A stretch of 64,000 nt of DNA from Tenacibaculum sp. MAR_2009_124 (GCF_900105455.1 NZ_FNSF01000007.1:372001-436000), one strand, 5' to 3'. Shown: positions 1-8,991, numbered from the stretch's first letter. The notes: generated by a model from the letters alone, not told the origin. Numbers and translations are program-made.

Positions 1-2
1 GC

Positions 3-920
3 GAGGTTACTCCGATGACAGCTTATTTACTTGCAGATATTTGTAATGATGCTGGATTACCAAATGGTGTATTAAATATCGTACATGGATTGGGACAAAG
101 TGCGGGACAGGCGATTATTGAGCACCCTGACATTAAAGCTATTTCTTTCACAGGAGGAACATCTACTGGTGCACATATAGCAAGAACAGCCGCTCCAATG
201 TTTAAAAAATTATCTTTAGAGCTTGGAGGGAAAAATCCTAATATGATATTCTCGGATTGTGATTATGAGAAGATGTTAAACACGACGGTTCGATCTTCTT
301 TTGCTAATCAAGGTCAAATTTGTTTATGTGGAAGCCGAATTTTTATAGAAGAGAACATTTATGAAAAGTTCAAAGAAGATTTTATTCATAAAGTATCACA
401 ACTTAAAATAGGAAATCCTTTTGATAAAGATTCTGATGTTGGAGCATTGGTTTCTAAAGGTCATTTAGAAAAAGTAAAGTCGTATATAGATATTGCAGAA
501 CAAGAAGGAGGTGAAATTCTTTATGGAGGAAATATAGTTACGGTAGAAGGAAGCGAAAATGGTTATTATTTGCAGCCAACAATTATAGAAGTTAGCAGTA
601 ATGATTGTAAATTAAATCAAGAAGAAATATTTGGACCAGTTGTAACTATCATGTCTTTTAAAAATGAGGATGAGGTTTTAAAAATGGCTAATGGTATACA
701 ATATGGATTATCGGCTACGTTATGGACAAATAATTTAAATCGGACTATGAGAATGAGTAAACAATTGGAAACAGGAATCGTATGGGTAAATACATGGTTA
801 ATGCGCGATTTAAGAACACCGTTTGGTGGAGTAAAGGCTAGTGGAGTAGGAAGAGAAGGTGGATTTGAAGCATTACGCTTTTTTACTGAACCTAAAAACG
901 TATGCATTAGTTATGATTAA
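3..920 (+). CDS. nbaE: 2-aminomuconate 6-semialdehyde dehydrogenase, C-terminal part (5' end outside window)
   Basis: Aldehyde dehydrogenase superfamily protein, open in frame from the first bases, so the N-terminal part lies before the window. The visible part has the ALDH NAD-site segment TPMTAYLLADICNDAGLPNG, the glutamate motif LELGGKNPN and the catalytic cysteine in GQICLCGSR (codon 321-323), followed by EEIFGPVV and the C-terminal PFGGVKASG motif. The family alone would not fix the substrate. 3-Hydroxyanthranilate dioxygenase and ACMS decarboxylase lie 2.5 kb downstream on the same strand, which points to oxidation of 2-aminomuconate 6-semialdehyde to 2-aminomuconate in kynurenine breakdown. 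The stop overlaps the next gene by 8 bases. An ATG at position 15 is internal, not the start. Confidence 0.85.
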   Translation, partial: EVTPMTAYLLADICNDAGLPNGVLNIVHGLGQSAGQAIIEHPDIKAISFTGGTSTGAHIARTAAPMFKKLSLELGGKNPNMIFSDCDYEKMLNTTVRSSFANQGQICLCGSRIFIEENIYEKFKEDFIHKVSQLKIGNPFDKDSDVGALVSKGHLEKVKSYIDIAEQEGGEILYGGNIVTVEGSENGYYLQPTIIEVSSNDCKLNQEEIFGPVVTIMSFKNEDEVLKMANGIQYGLSATLWTNNLNRTMRMSKQLETGIVWVNTWLMRDLRTPFGGVKASGVGREGGFEALRFFTEPKNVCISYD

Positions 921-1353
921 AATCAAGGATGGTATTTATTTTTCTAGTTCTTATGATGATATGGACATACATATGATTTATAAATTTATTAAGGAATCAT
1001 ATTGGGGAAAGAGAAGAACTTTTGAAGAACAGAAAACTGCCCTTGAAAATACTATGAATTTCGGGTTGTTTTATAAGGAAAAGCAAATAGCATTCGCGCG
1101 AGTAATGACAGATAAAGTGTTTTTTGCATATTTATTGGATGTTTTTGTAATTGACAAAGAACGAGGAAAGGGATACTCAAAAGTTTTATTGAATCAAATA
1201 TTAAATTTTTCAGAATTAAAAGGAATCCATAAATGGATGCTAGCAACAAAAGATGCACATAATTTGTATGAGAAATTCGGTTTTGAACTTATAAAAAGCC
1301 CTAAGATGCTAATGGAAAAAATGAATGACACAGCAAATGAAATATATACTTAA
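913..1353 (+). CDS. GNAT family N-acetyltransferase
   Basis: A 146-residue GNAT-fold protein (ATG at 913). The acetyl-CoA pyrophosphate-binding signature is seen in VIDKERGKGYSKVLL (RxxGxG/S form), followed by the usual C-terminal strand LYEKFGFE. The start at 913 is preferred because it overlaps the stop of the upstream dehydrogenase (ATGATTAA), typical of translational coupling; an in-frame ATG at 859 would bury 60 bases in that gene. Its place in a 3-hydroxyanthranilate pathway cluster suggests it acetylates a pathway amine or a toxic intermediate, but that is inference and the acceptor is unknown. Confidence 0.8.
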   Translation: MIKIKDGIYFSSSYDDMDIHMIYKFIKESYWGKRRTFEEQKTALENTMNFGLFYKEKQIAFARVMTDKVFFAYLLDVFVIDKERGKGYSKVLLNQILNFSELKGIHKWMLATKDAHNLYEKFGFELIKSPKMLMEKMNDTANEIYT

Positions 1354-1376
1354 CCAAAAATTATATAAATAAACTG

Positions 1377-1886
1377 ATGAAGAATATTTCGACTTTATTA
1401 ATACTGTTTTTAACGATGTCTATTTATGCACAAAAGGATTGGAAACAGCATAGCAGAGATAATTATGAAATAAGTTATCCGAAAGAATGGAAGTTAGATA
1501 CTTCAGGACAAATGAACTCTAGCTTTATTCTGTTTTCAGAGGGAAAAGCAGCCGATTCTTTCAATGAGAATATCAATATGGTTATTCAAGATCTTTCGCT
1601 TCAAGGAATTGATTTGGATGCGTTTTTCGATATTTCTAAAAAACAAATAAATAATGATGTTCAAGATGGTCGTATGATTTATAGTAGAAAAGAAAAACGA
1701 AATAATCTGGAATACTATACAACAGTTTGGGAAGCCAAGATGGGAAAAGCATTCTTGAAATTTAAACAACATTATTATATGAAGAATGATATGGTTTACA
1801 TTTTAACGTTAACCACCTTGCCTGATACTTTTATAGACTATGAGGCGATTGCTGATGAAATATTAAAAAGCTTTAAATTAAAATAA
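1377..1886 (+). CDS. exported hypothetical protein, PsbP/DUF1795-like
   Basis: 169 residues beginning with a clear Sec signal peptide (MKNISTLLILFLTMSIYAQ, cleavage predicted after Ala18). The mature part opens with a segment of the type 'NYEISYPKEWKLD' and continues with 'INMVIQDLSLQGIDLDAFFDIS' and a closing 'IADEILKSFKLK'. This pattern of one small alpha/beta domain resembles the PsbP/DUF1795 fold found in many exported flavobacterial proteins. No catalytic motif is visible. The stop overlaps the ATG of the next gene by one base (TAATG), so the two are probably co-translated. Function unknown. Confidence 0.7.
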   Translation: MKNISTLLILFLTMSIYAQKDWKQHSRDNYEISYPKEWKLDTSGQMNSSFILFSEGKAADSFNENINMVIQDLSLQGIDLDAFFDISKKQINNDVQDGRMIYSRKEKRNNLEYYTTVWEAKMGKAFLKFKQHYYMKNDMVYILTLTTLPDTFIDYEAIADEILKSFKLK

Positions 1887-2662
1887 TGGATTTAGGATTA
1901 AAAGGGAAAAACGCACTTGTGTGTGGTAGTACGCAAGGAATTGGAAAGGCAACAGCGATATTGTTGGCGAATGAAGGTGTAAATGTAACATTAGTTGCAA
2001 GGAATGAAGAGAAGTTGAGAAAGGTAAAAAGCGAGTTGTCAAATGAAGGGCAGGAGCATAATTATATAGTGGCAGATTTTTCAAACCCAGAGGAACTTTC
2101 CATTAGATTGAAACAATCAAATTTGGATTTCCATATTTTGGTAAATAATACTGGAGGACCGGCAGGTGGGCCTGTTTTTAATGCAACGCTAAGTGAGTTT
2201 GAAAATGCTTTTACGCAGCACTTAAAGTGCAATCACGTATTAGTTCAAGCACTAGTTCCTTTCATGAAAAAGGCGGATTATGGTAGAATTATTAACATAA
2301 TTTCTACTTCAGTAAAACAGCCTTTAGATGGATTGGGAGTTTCTAACACAATAAGAGGAGCCGTAGCTAATTGGTCGAAAACATTGGCTAATGAATTAGG
2401 TCAGTTTAAAATTACAGTGAATAATGTACTCCCAGGAGCTACTAGTACTGAACGTTTAAATGAAATAATAAATAATAAGGCATCAAAAACTGGAAAATCA
2501 AAAGAAGAAGTTGCCCAGTTAATGAAAAATGCCTCTCCGGCTAAGCGATTTGCGGAACCGTCAGAAGTGGCAAACGCAGTTGTGTTTTTAGCTAGTGAAA
2601 GAGCAAGTTTTATTAATGGAATAAATGTTCCAGTAGACGGAGGAAGAACCAAGAGTTTATAA
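1886..2662 (+). CDS. SDR-fold oxidoreductase-like protein lacking the catalytic Tyr/Lys
   Basis: 258-residue short-chain dehydrogenase fold. The N-terminal Rossmann motif is CGSTQGIG (residues ~13-20), with NNTGG in place of NNAG and the C-terminal GINVPVDGG. At the position of the usual YxxxK catalytic pair the sequence reads SNTIR (residues 153-157), so both catalytic residues are replaced. This is known for a FabG-like SDR subgroup that matches the fold but not the tetrad; whether it is a reductase is uncertain. It sits within the kynurenine-degradation cluster and overlaps the upstream stop by one base. Possible roles are a non-standard oxidoreductase or a ligand-binding protein. Confidence 0.75.
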   Translation: MDLGLKGKNALVCGSTQGIGKATAILLANEGVNVTLVARNEEKLRKVKSELSNEGQEHNYIVADFSNPEELSIRLKQSNLDFHILVNNTGGPAGGPVFNATLSEFENAFTQHLKCNHVLVQALVPFMKKADYGRIINIISTSVKQPLDGLGVSNTIRGAVANWSKTLANELGQFKITVNNVLPGATSTERLNEIINNKASKTGKSKEEVAQLMKNASPAKRFAEPSEVANAVVFLASERASFINGINVPVDGGRTKSL

Positions 2663-2741
2663 TTGATTAATTTCATTATAAAATATGCGTAACAAAAAAT
2701 AGTATTTTTACTGCCTAATAACCAAAATAAAACAACTTAGT

Positions 2742-3314
2742 ATGAATCGTAGAAAATTTATTGCATCCTCAACGATGGGAGCAGGAGCATTGTCAATGTT
2801 TCCAATGTCTGCTTTTGCAAATTCAACCGAAAGTATCTTCCAAACAAAGTTAGGAACTAGTTTCGGGATTTCAAATATCTCAGTAAATAGTTTATAAAAC
2901 GAAGTGGCCGAAACTTTTGAGAATATAAAAGGTTTTTTAAATAAATCTAATTATTCCTATAACCCTAATCAATTAATGAAATTGAATGATGTTTGTTATG
3001 CAGTGCCTCTTGAAAAAAAATCATTATTAGGTTTTAAATCAACTGAATTAGGACTTATTGTCAACCAAAATGGAACAAGTAATTTTTATATTCTAAATGA
3101 GAAAATTACGGAAGAGTTTGGTGAGTTAAGTAAAAATTTTAGTTTAGGAATTAAAGAGAATGGAGGAAATATAGATGTTAAAAAGTTCGTTTTTCCATCG
3201 GAGGTAATTGAAGAAAAAAAGGGACGTGAAAGTGTATTTGCTTATAAAAATGCATTTAACAATACAATTACTTTTAAAAGCTCAAGAAAAAGTACTCGAG
3301 CAATCATTAGCTAA
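2742..3314 (+). pseudogene. Tat-signal protein gene interrupted by an in-frame TAA
   Basis: An ORF starting at 2742 encodes a twin-arginine leader, MNRRKFIASSTMGAGALSMF..., and runs 51 codons to a TAA at 2895-2897. The same frame then stays open for 139 more codons to a stop at 3312-3314, with no frameshift. Removing the one stop (..NSL*NEVAETF..) gives one protein of about 190 residues. A GTG at 2904 could in principle start the second part but would give a protein without its export signal. No known family recognised in the mature part. It lies between the SDR and 3-hydroxyanthranilate dioxygenase genes. Either a recent pseudogene, a sequencing error, or (less likely) stop readthrough. Confidence 0.75.
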
Positions 3315-3323
3315 AAATCATTA

Positions 3324-3357
3324 GAGCCTTCTTTTCTTAAGGAGAGGGCTCCTTTTA
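3324..3357 (+). terminator. hairpin with short T run between the broken Tat gene and nbaC
   Basis: Imperfect stem of about 12 pairs (GAGCC...GGCTC outer part, wobble pairs inside), loop CTTA, then CTTTTAAAA. It lies 13 bases before the dioxygenase start, so it may act as a partial terminator or attenuator inside the cluster. Confidence 0.4.
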
Positions 3358-3369
3358 AAACAAAATCAT

Positions 3370-3897
3370 ATGAGTAAACTAGTGCAACCATTAAACTTTA
3401 AGAAGTGGATTGATGACAACCGTCACTTATTAAAACCACCAGTTGGAAATAAACAAGTTTGGCAAAATGGAGAATATATTGTAATGGTTGTCGGTGGTCC
3501 TAATAATAGAAAAGATTACCATTATAACGAAACTCCAGAGTTTTTTTATCAGGTGGAAGGTGATATGATTTTGAAAATTATAGATGATAATGGAAAGATG
3601 ATTGATGTTGAAATAAATGAGGGAGATATATATTTATTACCAGGTAAGGTACCTCATTCTCCTCAAAGAGAGGCTAATACAGTGGGGTTAGTTATTGAGT
3701 ATCCGAGAGCTGAAGGTATGATGGATGCGCTTGAGTGGTATTGTGAAAATTGTGGAAATCCTTTATATAGAGAAGAGTTTGCATTGGATAATATTGAAAC
3801 CGATATGCCGATTATTTTTGATAGATATTATTCTGATAAAGAAAAATGTACGTGTTCTAATTGTGGAACAATCATGGAAGCGCCAAATAAGGCCTAA
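3370..3897 (+). CDS. nbaC: 3-hydroxyanthranilate 3,4-dioxygenase
   Basis: 175-residue cupin, the normal length for bacterial HAAO. It opens the ring of 3-hydroxyanthranilate to 2-amino-3-carboxymuconate semialdehyde using Fe(II) and O2. The iron ligands are visible as His51 and Glu57 (in HYNETPE) and His96 (in VPHSPQ), matching the characterised bacterial enzyme almost residue for residue. The C-terminal rubredoxin-like iron site of the bacterial form is present: Cys125/Cys128 (CENC) and Cys162/Cys165 (CSNC). The gene is followed after 33 bases by ACMS decarboxylase, the next enzyme of the pathway. High confidence from motif and neighbour agreement. Confidence 0.95.
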   Translation: MSKLVQPLNFKKWIDDNRHLLKPPVGNKQVWQNGEYIVMVVGGPNNRKDYHYNETPEFFYQVEGDMILKIIDDNGKMIDVEINEGDIYLLPGKVPHSPQREANTVGLVIEYPRAEGMMDALEWYCENCGNPLYREEFALDNIETDMPIIFDRYYSDKEKCTCSNCGTIMEAPNKA

Positions 3898-3930
3898 AAG
3901 AAAAATAAAGATTAACTTTAAACTAGAAAT

Positions 3931-5013
3931 TTGACCAGAAAACTTCGCATTAACGGACACTCTCATCTATTACCATATCCAGAGCAAATTCCTCAATTTA
4001 TGAAAGATAAAGGAATCTTTTGGGTGGATAAGGACAAAAAATTCATGTTGCAGAAAAACTGGAAGCGACCAGTTACGGACTCCAGCTTCTTTTTAAATGA
4101 AAAGTTAGCATGGATGGAGCATTTTAAGATAGATCACGCGGTGGTCTTGAATCTTTCTCAACTTTATGGGAATGGTTTACGTTTGGAAGAAATGAAGCAA
4201 GCCTTGCGTTTTCAGAATGATTTTAATGCGAAAGTTCAGGAGGATCATCCTTCAAAATTTACGTGTGGTTTTGTAGTTCACCCCGGATTTGTTAGAGGTG
4301 CATGTTGGGAAATAGAACGATGTGTTGAAGAACTAGGCATGCGTTTATTATGTCTACCAACGCATTATATGGACACCATAGGTACTTGGCGTTGTATTTT
4401 TGATGAAGAAAACGAACCTATTTTTGAATTAGCAAATAAGTACAATTTAGCCGTTGAAATCCATCCTTATGATGGTGAGAAATTCATCAAATTAGAAAAT
4501 ACTTCTTGGAGATTTCATTTAATTTGGATGTTGGCACAATGTGCTGATGCTTACCATTTTCTTAGTTTAAATGGTTATTACGATAAATATCCAAATATGA
4601 GAATTTGCTTTGCTCATGGAGGGCAGTTGGCGCAAATGAACTTGGGGCGCAGAGTTCAGGGATTCGATGGTAGGCCAGATTTGTTTGAAGGAAAGGAGCA
4701 TCCAAGAAAAGCAGTTGGTCATAAAAATATTTTCTTTGATACTTTAGTTCACGATACTGGATCGCTCGATCTATTAATTAAAAATCAGGGTTCGGGACAA
4801 GTGTTAATTGGTTTAGATGATCCTTATCCATTAGGAGAAATGGAAAGTGATAAACAATCATCATATCCAGGTAAAATACTTGATTTGGCTATAGATAGAG
4901 AAATTATTACCGAAAATGAAAGAGATGCTATGTGGGAAAACAATGTATTGCAATGGCTCTTTGGAAATGATGATAAACGTAAAAAAGACTTAATAGATAA
5001 AATTATAACTTAA
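3931..5013 (+). CDS. nbaD: 2-amino-3-carboxymuconate-6-semialdehyde decarboxylase (TTG start)
   Basis: 360-residue amidohydrolase-superfamily decarboxylase, slightly longer than the ~335 usual for ACMSD. It removes CO2 from ACMS, steering it away from quinolinate. Metal-binding residues are visible: HSH at residues 10-12, a His in AVEIHPYDG, FAHGG, and the metal-binding Asp in GLDDPYPLG. The first codon is TTG at 3931: an in-frame TAA at 3919 excludes a longer reading, and the HSH motif only nine residues in excludes a much later ATG. It lies directly after nbaC and before a small membrane-protein gene. The product would feed the semialdehyde dehydrogenase at the window start. Confidence 0.92.
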   Translation: MTRKLRINGHSHLLPYPEQIPQFMKDKGIFWVDKDKKFMLQKNWKRPVTDSSFFLNEKLAWMEHFKIDHAVVLNLSQLYGNGLRLEEMKQALRFQNDFNAKVQEDHPSKFTCGFVVHPGFVRGACWEIERCVEELGMRLLCLPTHYMDTIGTWRCIFDEENEPIFELANKYNLAVEIHPYDGEKFIKLENTSWRFHLIWMLAQCADAYHFLSLNGYYDKYPNMRICFAHGGQLAQMNLGRRVQGFDGRPDLFEGKEHPRKAVGHKNIFFDTLVHDTGSLDLLIKNQGSGQVLIGLDDPYPLGEMESDKQSSYPGKILDLAIDREIITENERDAMWENNVLQWLFGNDDKRKKDLIDKIIT

Positions 5014-5018
5014 AATTG

Positions 5019-5258
5019 ATGAAAAAAGAAAAAGAAAACGAAAATGAAAAAGAAGAACATGTACATATGAGTAATGAATTGGCTACCTCAGAATGGTTTG
5101 GGGCTATTGTAAGATATTTATTGGGGTTTTGTAGAGAAGAATTTTCTTATTACTATAATAAAAGAAATATCAAGAGAAATGTGGTAGTAGGATACATTGT
5201 GAAATTGGTTTTGTTGGTGATTTTGATTGGAGTTTTCGTCTATTTCCTAAAAGAATAG
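5019..5258 (+). CDS. small single-pass membrane protein
   Basis: 79 residues. The N-terminal part is highly charged (alternating Lys/Glu), followed by a polar middle and one C-terminal transmembrane helix (VVGYIVKLVLLVILIGVFVYF). ATG at 5019 is preferred over a TTG one codon earlier. It starts 5 bases after the stop of nbaD, so it is probably co-transcribed with the kynurenine genes or with the membrane protein after it. No family recognised; function unknown. Confidence 0.65.
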   Translation: MKKEKENENEKEEHVHMSNELATSEWFGAIVRYLLGFCREEFSYYYNKRNIKRNVVVGYIVKLVLLVILIGVFVYFLKE

Positions 5259-5296
5259 TATTTTCATACTATGTTTTCCATAGAAATTAATTTAAG

Positions 5297-6403
5297 ATGT
5301 CCCAAGTAACACAGTTTCATAATTTATCCCATATTTTCATCTCATTGATTGGAGCGGTATTATTGCTTGCGATATACTATAATATTCGAAAGAGGTTTCG
5401 ATCTGTTTTAGAAGAAGGGAACTCTATCAAAAGAGTTGATAGAGGGCTTTTGTTTTTTAGTTGTGGAATGCTGGTTTGGGTTTTTTCAGGAACTTGGGCG
5501 TTGTTAGGAAATTACTTTTCTTTTGAAAATACATTAATATATCAAGTAGGAGTGAATATATTTTCAACCATTAACAACTTGTTTTGGTTGTTGGCTTTGT
5601 ACTATATGTATTATTCTCCTCAGTTTATTTACCGTAACGAAAAAAATGTGAAAATTATTTCAGTTATCATAGCGGTAGTTTTTGCATTAACGTTGTTATT
5701 GTCAATAAGTTTAAGAAATGAAGTTTATGTAGGAATAAAACTAATGGGAGTCCCTGATTTTCTTTTAACAACATTTCTTTGTTATTTGATGGCTATATCT
5801 TTTTACAGAACCTTTATGTTTAGAGGGCTTAAACTCGTAGCTTTAATTTCTATTGTCATTGTATTTTTATTATTTGCCTCTCAATTATCTGACGTTTTCG
5901 TAGAATGGGGTAATGAGTTTTTAAATCAATTAATTAGGATAATCACTAAAACATCATTGGTATGCTTATTTTTGGTATTGGCTACAAGTTGGGTAATTCA
6001 GCTAGCGAATACACCAAGGCCAAATGAAATGAAAATAAAATTTTTAGATTGGTCGTTAATTGAACTTACCATTCCTTCAAAAGGAATTATTACAGAAAAA
6101 ATCGATTTTGGTGCAAAAACGACTCAGTATAAAAATTTGCTTGATTTCGGAATTCGTAGAAAGTTTAATCATGCTACTGAACAGTGTATTGAAGTTCGAT
6201 ATGGAGGTGAAATAAAAAGTCAAACATACATAACTCGTATTATTGATAATATCAATACAATTTTGCAGTTGAACGAGGAAAATAGATTAGAACGAAAGGA
6301 TTTGATTACATTCGTAGGTGACAGTAAATATAGATTAAGAATTTTACCCGAAAATATATCCATAGACGAGGCGTTGGTAATAGAATTTGACGAGTCTATA
6401 TAA
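5297..6403 (+). CDS. multi-pass membrane protein with cytoplasmic C-terminal domain
   Basis: 368 residues. Roughly the first 240 residues form about seven hydrophobic helices; the last 125 (from KIKFLDWSLIELTIPSKG) are soluble and read like an alpha/beta domain. The layout resembles 7TM sensor modules of flavobacterial signalling proteins, but no histidine kinase, GGDEF or HTH motif is visible in the tail. It follows the small membrane protein by 38 bases. I do not recognise the family; a sensory or receptor role is only an inference from topology. Confidence 0.65.
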   Translation: MSQVTQFHNLSHIFISLIGAVLLLAIYYNIRKRFRSVLEEGNSIKRVDRGLLFFSCGMLVWVFSGTWALLGNYFSFENTLIYQVGVNIFSTINNLFWLLALYYMYYSPQFIYRNEKNVKIISVIIAVVFALTLLLSISLRNEVYVGIKLMGVPDFLLTTFLCYLMAISFYRTFMFRGLKLVALISIVIVFLLFASQLSDVFVEWGNEFLNQLIRIITKTSLVCLFLVLATSWVIQLANTPRPNEMKIKFLDWSLIELTIPSKGIITEKIDFGAKTTQYKNLLDFGIRRKFNHATEQCIEVRYGGEIKSQTYITRIIDNINTILQLNEENRLERKDLITFVGDSKYRLRILPENISIDEALVIEFDESI

Positions 6404-6450
6404 ATGTTTTTTCAGATGAATAACAGTCTTTAAAATTATCAGTATTATAA

Positions 6451-6485
6451 AAAAACCTATGCACGGTTTTATAATGCACAGGTTT
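6451..6485 (-). terminator. terminator hairpin, probably bidirectional
   Basis: An 11-pair stem with one G-U pair (6453-6463 with 6475-6485), about 11-base loop. On the minus strand it is followed by a run of T, on the plus strand by TTTAAAC. It lies between the convergent membrane-protein and metallopeptidase genes. Confidence 0.65.
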
Positions 6486-6508
6486 AAACTTTTACTAAGG
6501 TCTTTCTT

Positions 6509-8830
6509 CTATTTTTTTACGAATTTCTTTTCAAAAACTTTGTGATCAGTGTAAATTTTAAGGTAATAAGTAGCCCCAGAAGTTAGATTTAATTCTTTAA
6601 TGCCTATTTTAAAATGGTATAATCCGGACTTGAGTTTTCGTCCGTTTGTATCAAAAATGGAGTAGGTTGCACCACTTAAAGGTTTATAGTAAGCTATATT
6701 AAAACTTGAATCAACCAGATTTGGATAGATTGTTATTTCAGAAGGCAGTTCATCTTTGGATGCAGTTGTTTCAGTACTTGCGTATATTGAAGTACAATTG
6801 AATAAATAAATCCATTGCCCATTATGTAGTTCAAATGCTTTGTTGTTGTAAATAACACGATCTCCATGAACATAACGAACACCATTCCTAAAATATGAAA
6901 TTGAGCGACAATCATTTTGATTTACCGCAGTATTTAGTGTTGTAATAGAAATAGTATTACTTGCATTAGAAACATTATTGGCTTCATCCTTAGCGTAAAC
7001 AGTAAAACTATATGCGGTATTTTCAGATAAGTTAGTTACGTTAAAATTTGAGCTTGTTCCAGGTGAAGTTCTTCCGATTAAGGAACTTCCTTGATAAATA
7101 TCGTATGCCGTAACTTTTACATTATCCGTTGAAATATTCCAAGACAAAGCTACACTTGTTTCGGTGATATTAGATGCTGATAAATTTTCCGGAGCAGATG
7201 GAGCGGAAGTATCAATGGTCGTCTTACAGTCGAATAGATATACCCATTTAGTATTGCGGAGTTCGTATACTTTGTTATGGTGTTGTATTCGATTTCCATT
7301 TTTGTAAATTACCCCGTTTTCATACTTAGGAATTGTAGTACAATCATTCGAAATAATATTATCACCACCAAATATTTTTAACTCATTTATCGAATATCCA
7401 AAACTTGATATAGCTCTTTTAATACCTTTAACTTTTACAAAACGAGTTACTGTATCAATGGAGATATAGTTATAGTTGTTAAAATTATTTTTCAGCATTC
7501 TTTCTGAAGACCAATTAATACCATCGTTAGAAACTAGTACTTCAAATTCTTTAGCTCCAATCATAATACCACAACAAGAAAACCAAGAAATGGCTATTCC
7601 ACAAATTTTCGTTTGGTTTTGTAAATCGATATATATCCATTCATCATCATTAAAATTGCTAGACCATCTTGTGTCTTCATCTCCATCAGAAATTTTATAA
7701 GCGCTGAATTCATCTTTTTCTATAGATGAAAAATAAACAGGTTTACCCAATGCTAAATTACCTTTGTTACCACAACCTCTTACAGTTATAGATACTTCTT
7801 TAGTTTGATGACCTTTAAAGTTTGTTACTTCTAACTTAACTTTATATGTACCAGTTACATCAAAACTTATTTTTAAATCTTTTGCATTTGTAAATTCAGT
7901 GCAACTTTTTCCTTTATAGATCCATCGAGACTTCAGGTAATTTAAAGATTCATTTTTAAACACGATTTCTTCTCCAACATTTATCTCTGTTTTGTTTACA
8001 GTAAAGTTTACTACAGGCAAGTATAGGTTTTCTCTTTTAATAGCTACATTTGAGATGTATTGATTCCATAGTTGTTCAATAGTTTTGCCTGGTATTATAT
8101 GTTCAACAGCGTTTTTAAATGACCAAGGATTTGTGGTTTTACATGATTTGTTAAGACGATAAGCAAAATTAGGATGCGTATTGTTTAAATAATTAATAAA
8201 AAAAGCAGAACAATTGTATCCTTTTAACCACTTGTGTTCTTCATCAATGCTTATGTCGGCTTGTGTTGAATAACCTTGCTTTAATCTCACATAGTCAGCA
8301 ATTCCTTCAATAAAACCATAAAAATCTGTACCTTCTTGATAATCTCCTGAATTCTTTGGAATATGACTATAAGCATGTGTTATTTCATGAGTTAGAGTAC
8401 CACTTATTTCATACAATAATGCAGAAACACTTTGTTTTAGAGTCATCATTAAATAAGGAGTACTGTTTTCTATGGTAATACTTGGAGGAACACCACTTTT
8501 TGACGCGATACCGTTACAATAACTTGGATTAAATATAATTTTGAGGTTATTGAAATTAGGAACTTCTTCGGGGGTTTTATACAATTCTTTTACAACTGAT
8601 AGAATTATCTTTTTGTAAAACAAATCTCTTTTCTCTGCTGTAGAACCAATGGCATTTATAATAGCATTGGCGTTATTTTGAGTTCCTTCACCTTGATCTA
8701 TAACGGTTATTTTCGGATATTTAAAATTGGACCAAATGGATTGGGCTTTAATGGTTGTTAGGGTTAAAAATATAAGTAAACAAAAAGTAAATTGAATTTT
8801 TGTGGTGATAACTTTCATTTTTTTCTTCAA
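6509..8830 (-). CDS. T9SS-secreted basic-secretory-protein-like metallopeptidase with PKD, discoidin, Fn3 and CBM5/12-like modules
   Basis: 773 residues. Signal peptide to about residue 29 (LTTIKA/QS). The catalytic part (~residues 35-270) carries HEITH at 148-152 with a downstream GFIEGIADYVR segment, as in the plant basic secretory protein (BSP) peptidase family. Then follow a PKD-like domain (VNFTVNKTEINVGEEIVFKN), a discoidin/F5-8C domain (NLALGKPVYFSS ... DEDTRWSS), a CBM5/12-like module (GNRIQHHNKVYELRNTKWVY), an Fn3 domain (SAPENLSASNITETSVALSW), a second CBM5/12-like module, and a T9SS type A sorting domain ending in EKKFVKK. The Fn3/CBM modules closely match those of the two deiminase genes upstream. 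An exported enzyme anchored to polysaccharide or protein surfaces is inferred. Confidence 0.85.
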   Translation of the reverse strand: MKKKMKVITTKIQFTFCLLIFLTLTTIKAQSIWSNFKYPKITVIDQGEGTQNNANAIINAIGSTAEKRDLFYKKIILSVVKELYKTPEEVPNFNNLKIIFNPSYCNGIASKSGVPPSITIENSTPYLMMTLKQSVSALLYEISGTLTHEITHAYSHIPKNSGDYQEGTDFYGFIEGIADYVRLKQGYSTQADISIDEEHKWLKGYNCSAFFINYLNNTHPNFAYRLNKSCKTTNPWSFKNAVEHIIPGKTIEQLWNQYISNVAIKRENLYLPVVNFTVNKTEINVGEEIVFKNESLNYLKSRWIYKGKSCTEFTNAKDLKISFDVTGTYKVKLEVTNFKGHQTKEVSITVRGCGNKGNLALGKPVYFSSIEKDEFSAYKISDGDEDTRWSSNFNDDEWIYIDLQNQTKICGIAISWFSCCGIMIGAKEFEVLVSNDGINWSSERMLKNNFNNYNYISIDTVTRFVKVKGIKRAISSFGYSINELKIFGGDNIISNDCTTIPKYENGVIYKNGNRIQHHNKVYELRNTKWVYLFDCKTTIDTSAPSAPENLSASNITETSVALSWNISTDNVKVTAYDIYQGSSLIGRTSPGTSSNFNVTNLSENTAYSFTVYAKDEANNVSNASNTISITTLNTAVNQNDCRSISYFRNGVRYVHGDRVIYNNKAFELHNGQWIYLFNCTSIYASTETTASKDELPSEITIYPNLVDSSFNIAYYKPLSGATYSIFDTNGRKLKSGLYHFKIGIKELNLTSGATYYLKIYTDHKVFEKKFVKK

Positions 8831-8925
8831 AATTTTTATAGGTTGCTTTTAATTTTTAATCGGTTAGTAAGAAGGGAGTTATGTGCGGAAGATGTAAGCA
8901 CATTAAATAAAAAGATCTCTATATA

Positions 8926-8966
8926 GCAGAAAGAAACCTATGTTTGACAGCAGTGCCAAACATAGG
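8926..8966 (-). terminator. intrinsic terminator of the first deiminase gene
   Basis: A perfect 10-pair stem (8937-8946 with 8957-8966, CCTATGTTTG arm) with a 10-base loop; on the minus strand it is followed by TTTCTTTCT. It lies 25 bases past the stop of the deiminase gene. Confidence 0.75.
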
Positions 8967-8991
8967 TAATTGAGATTATTGAAGTTTTATG

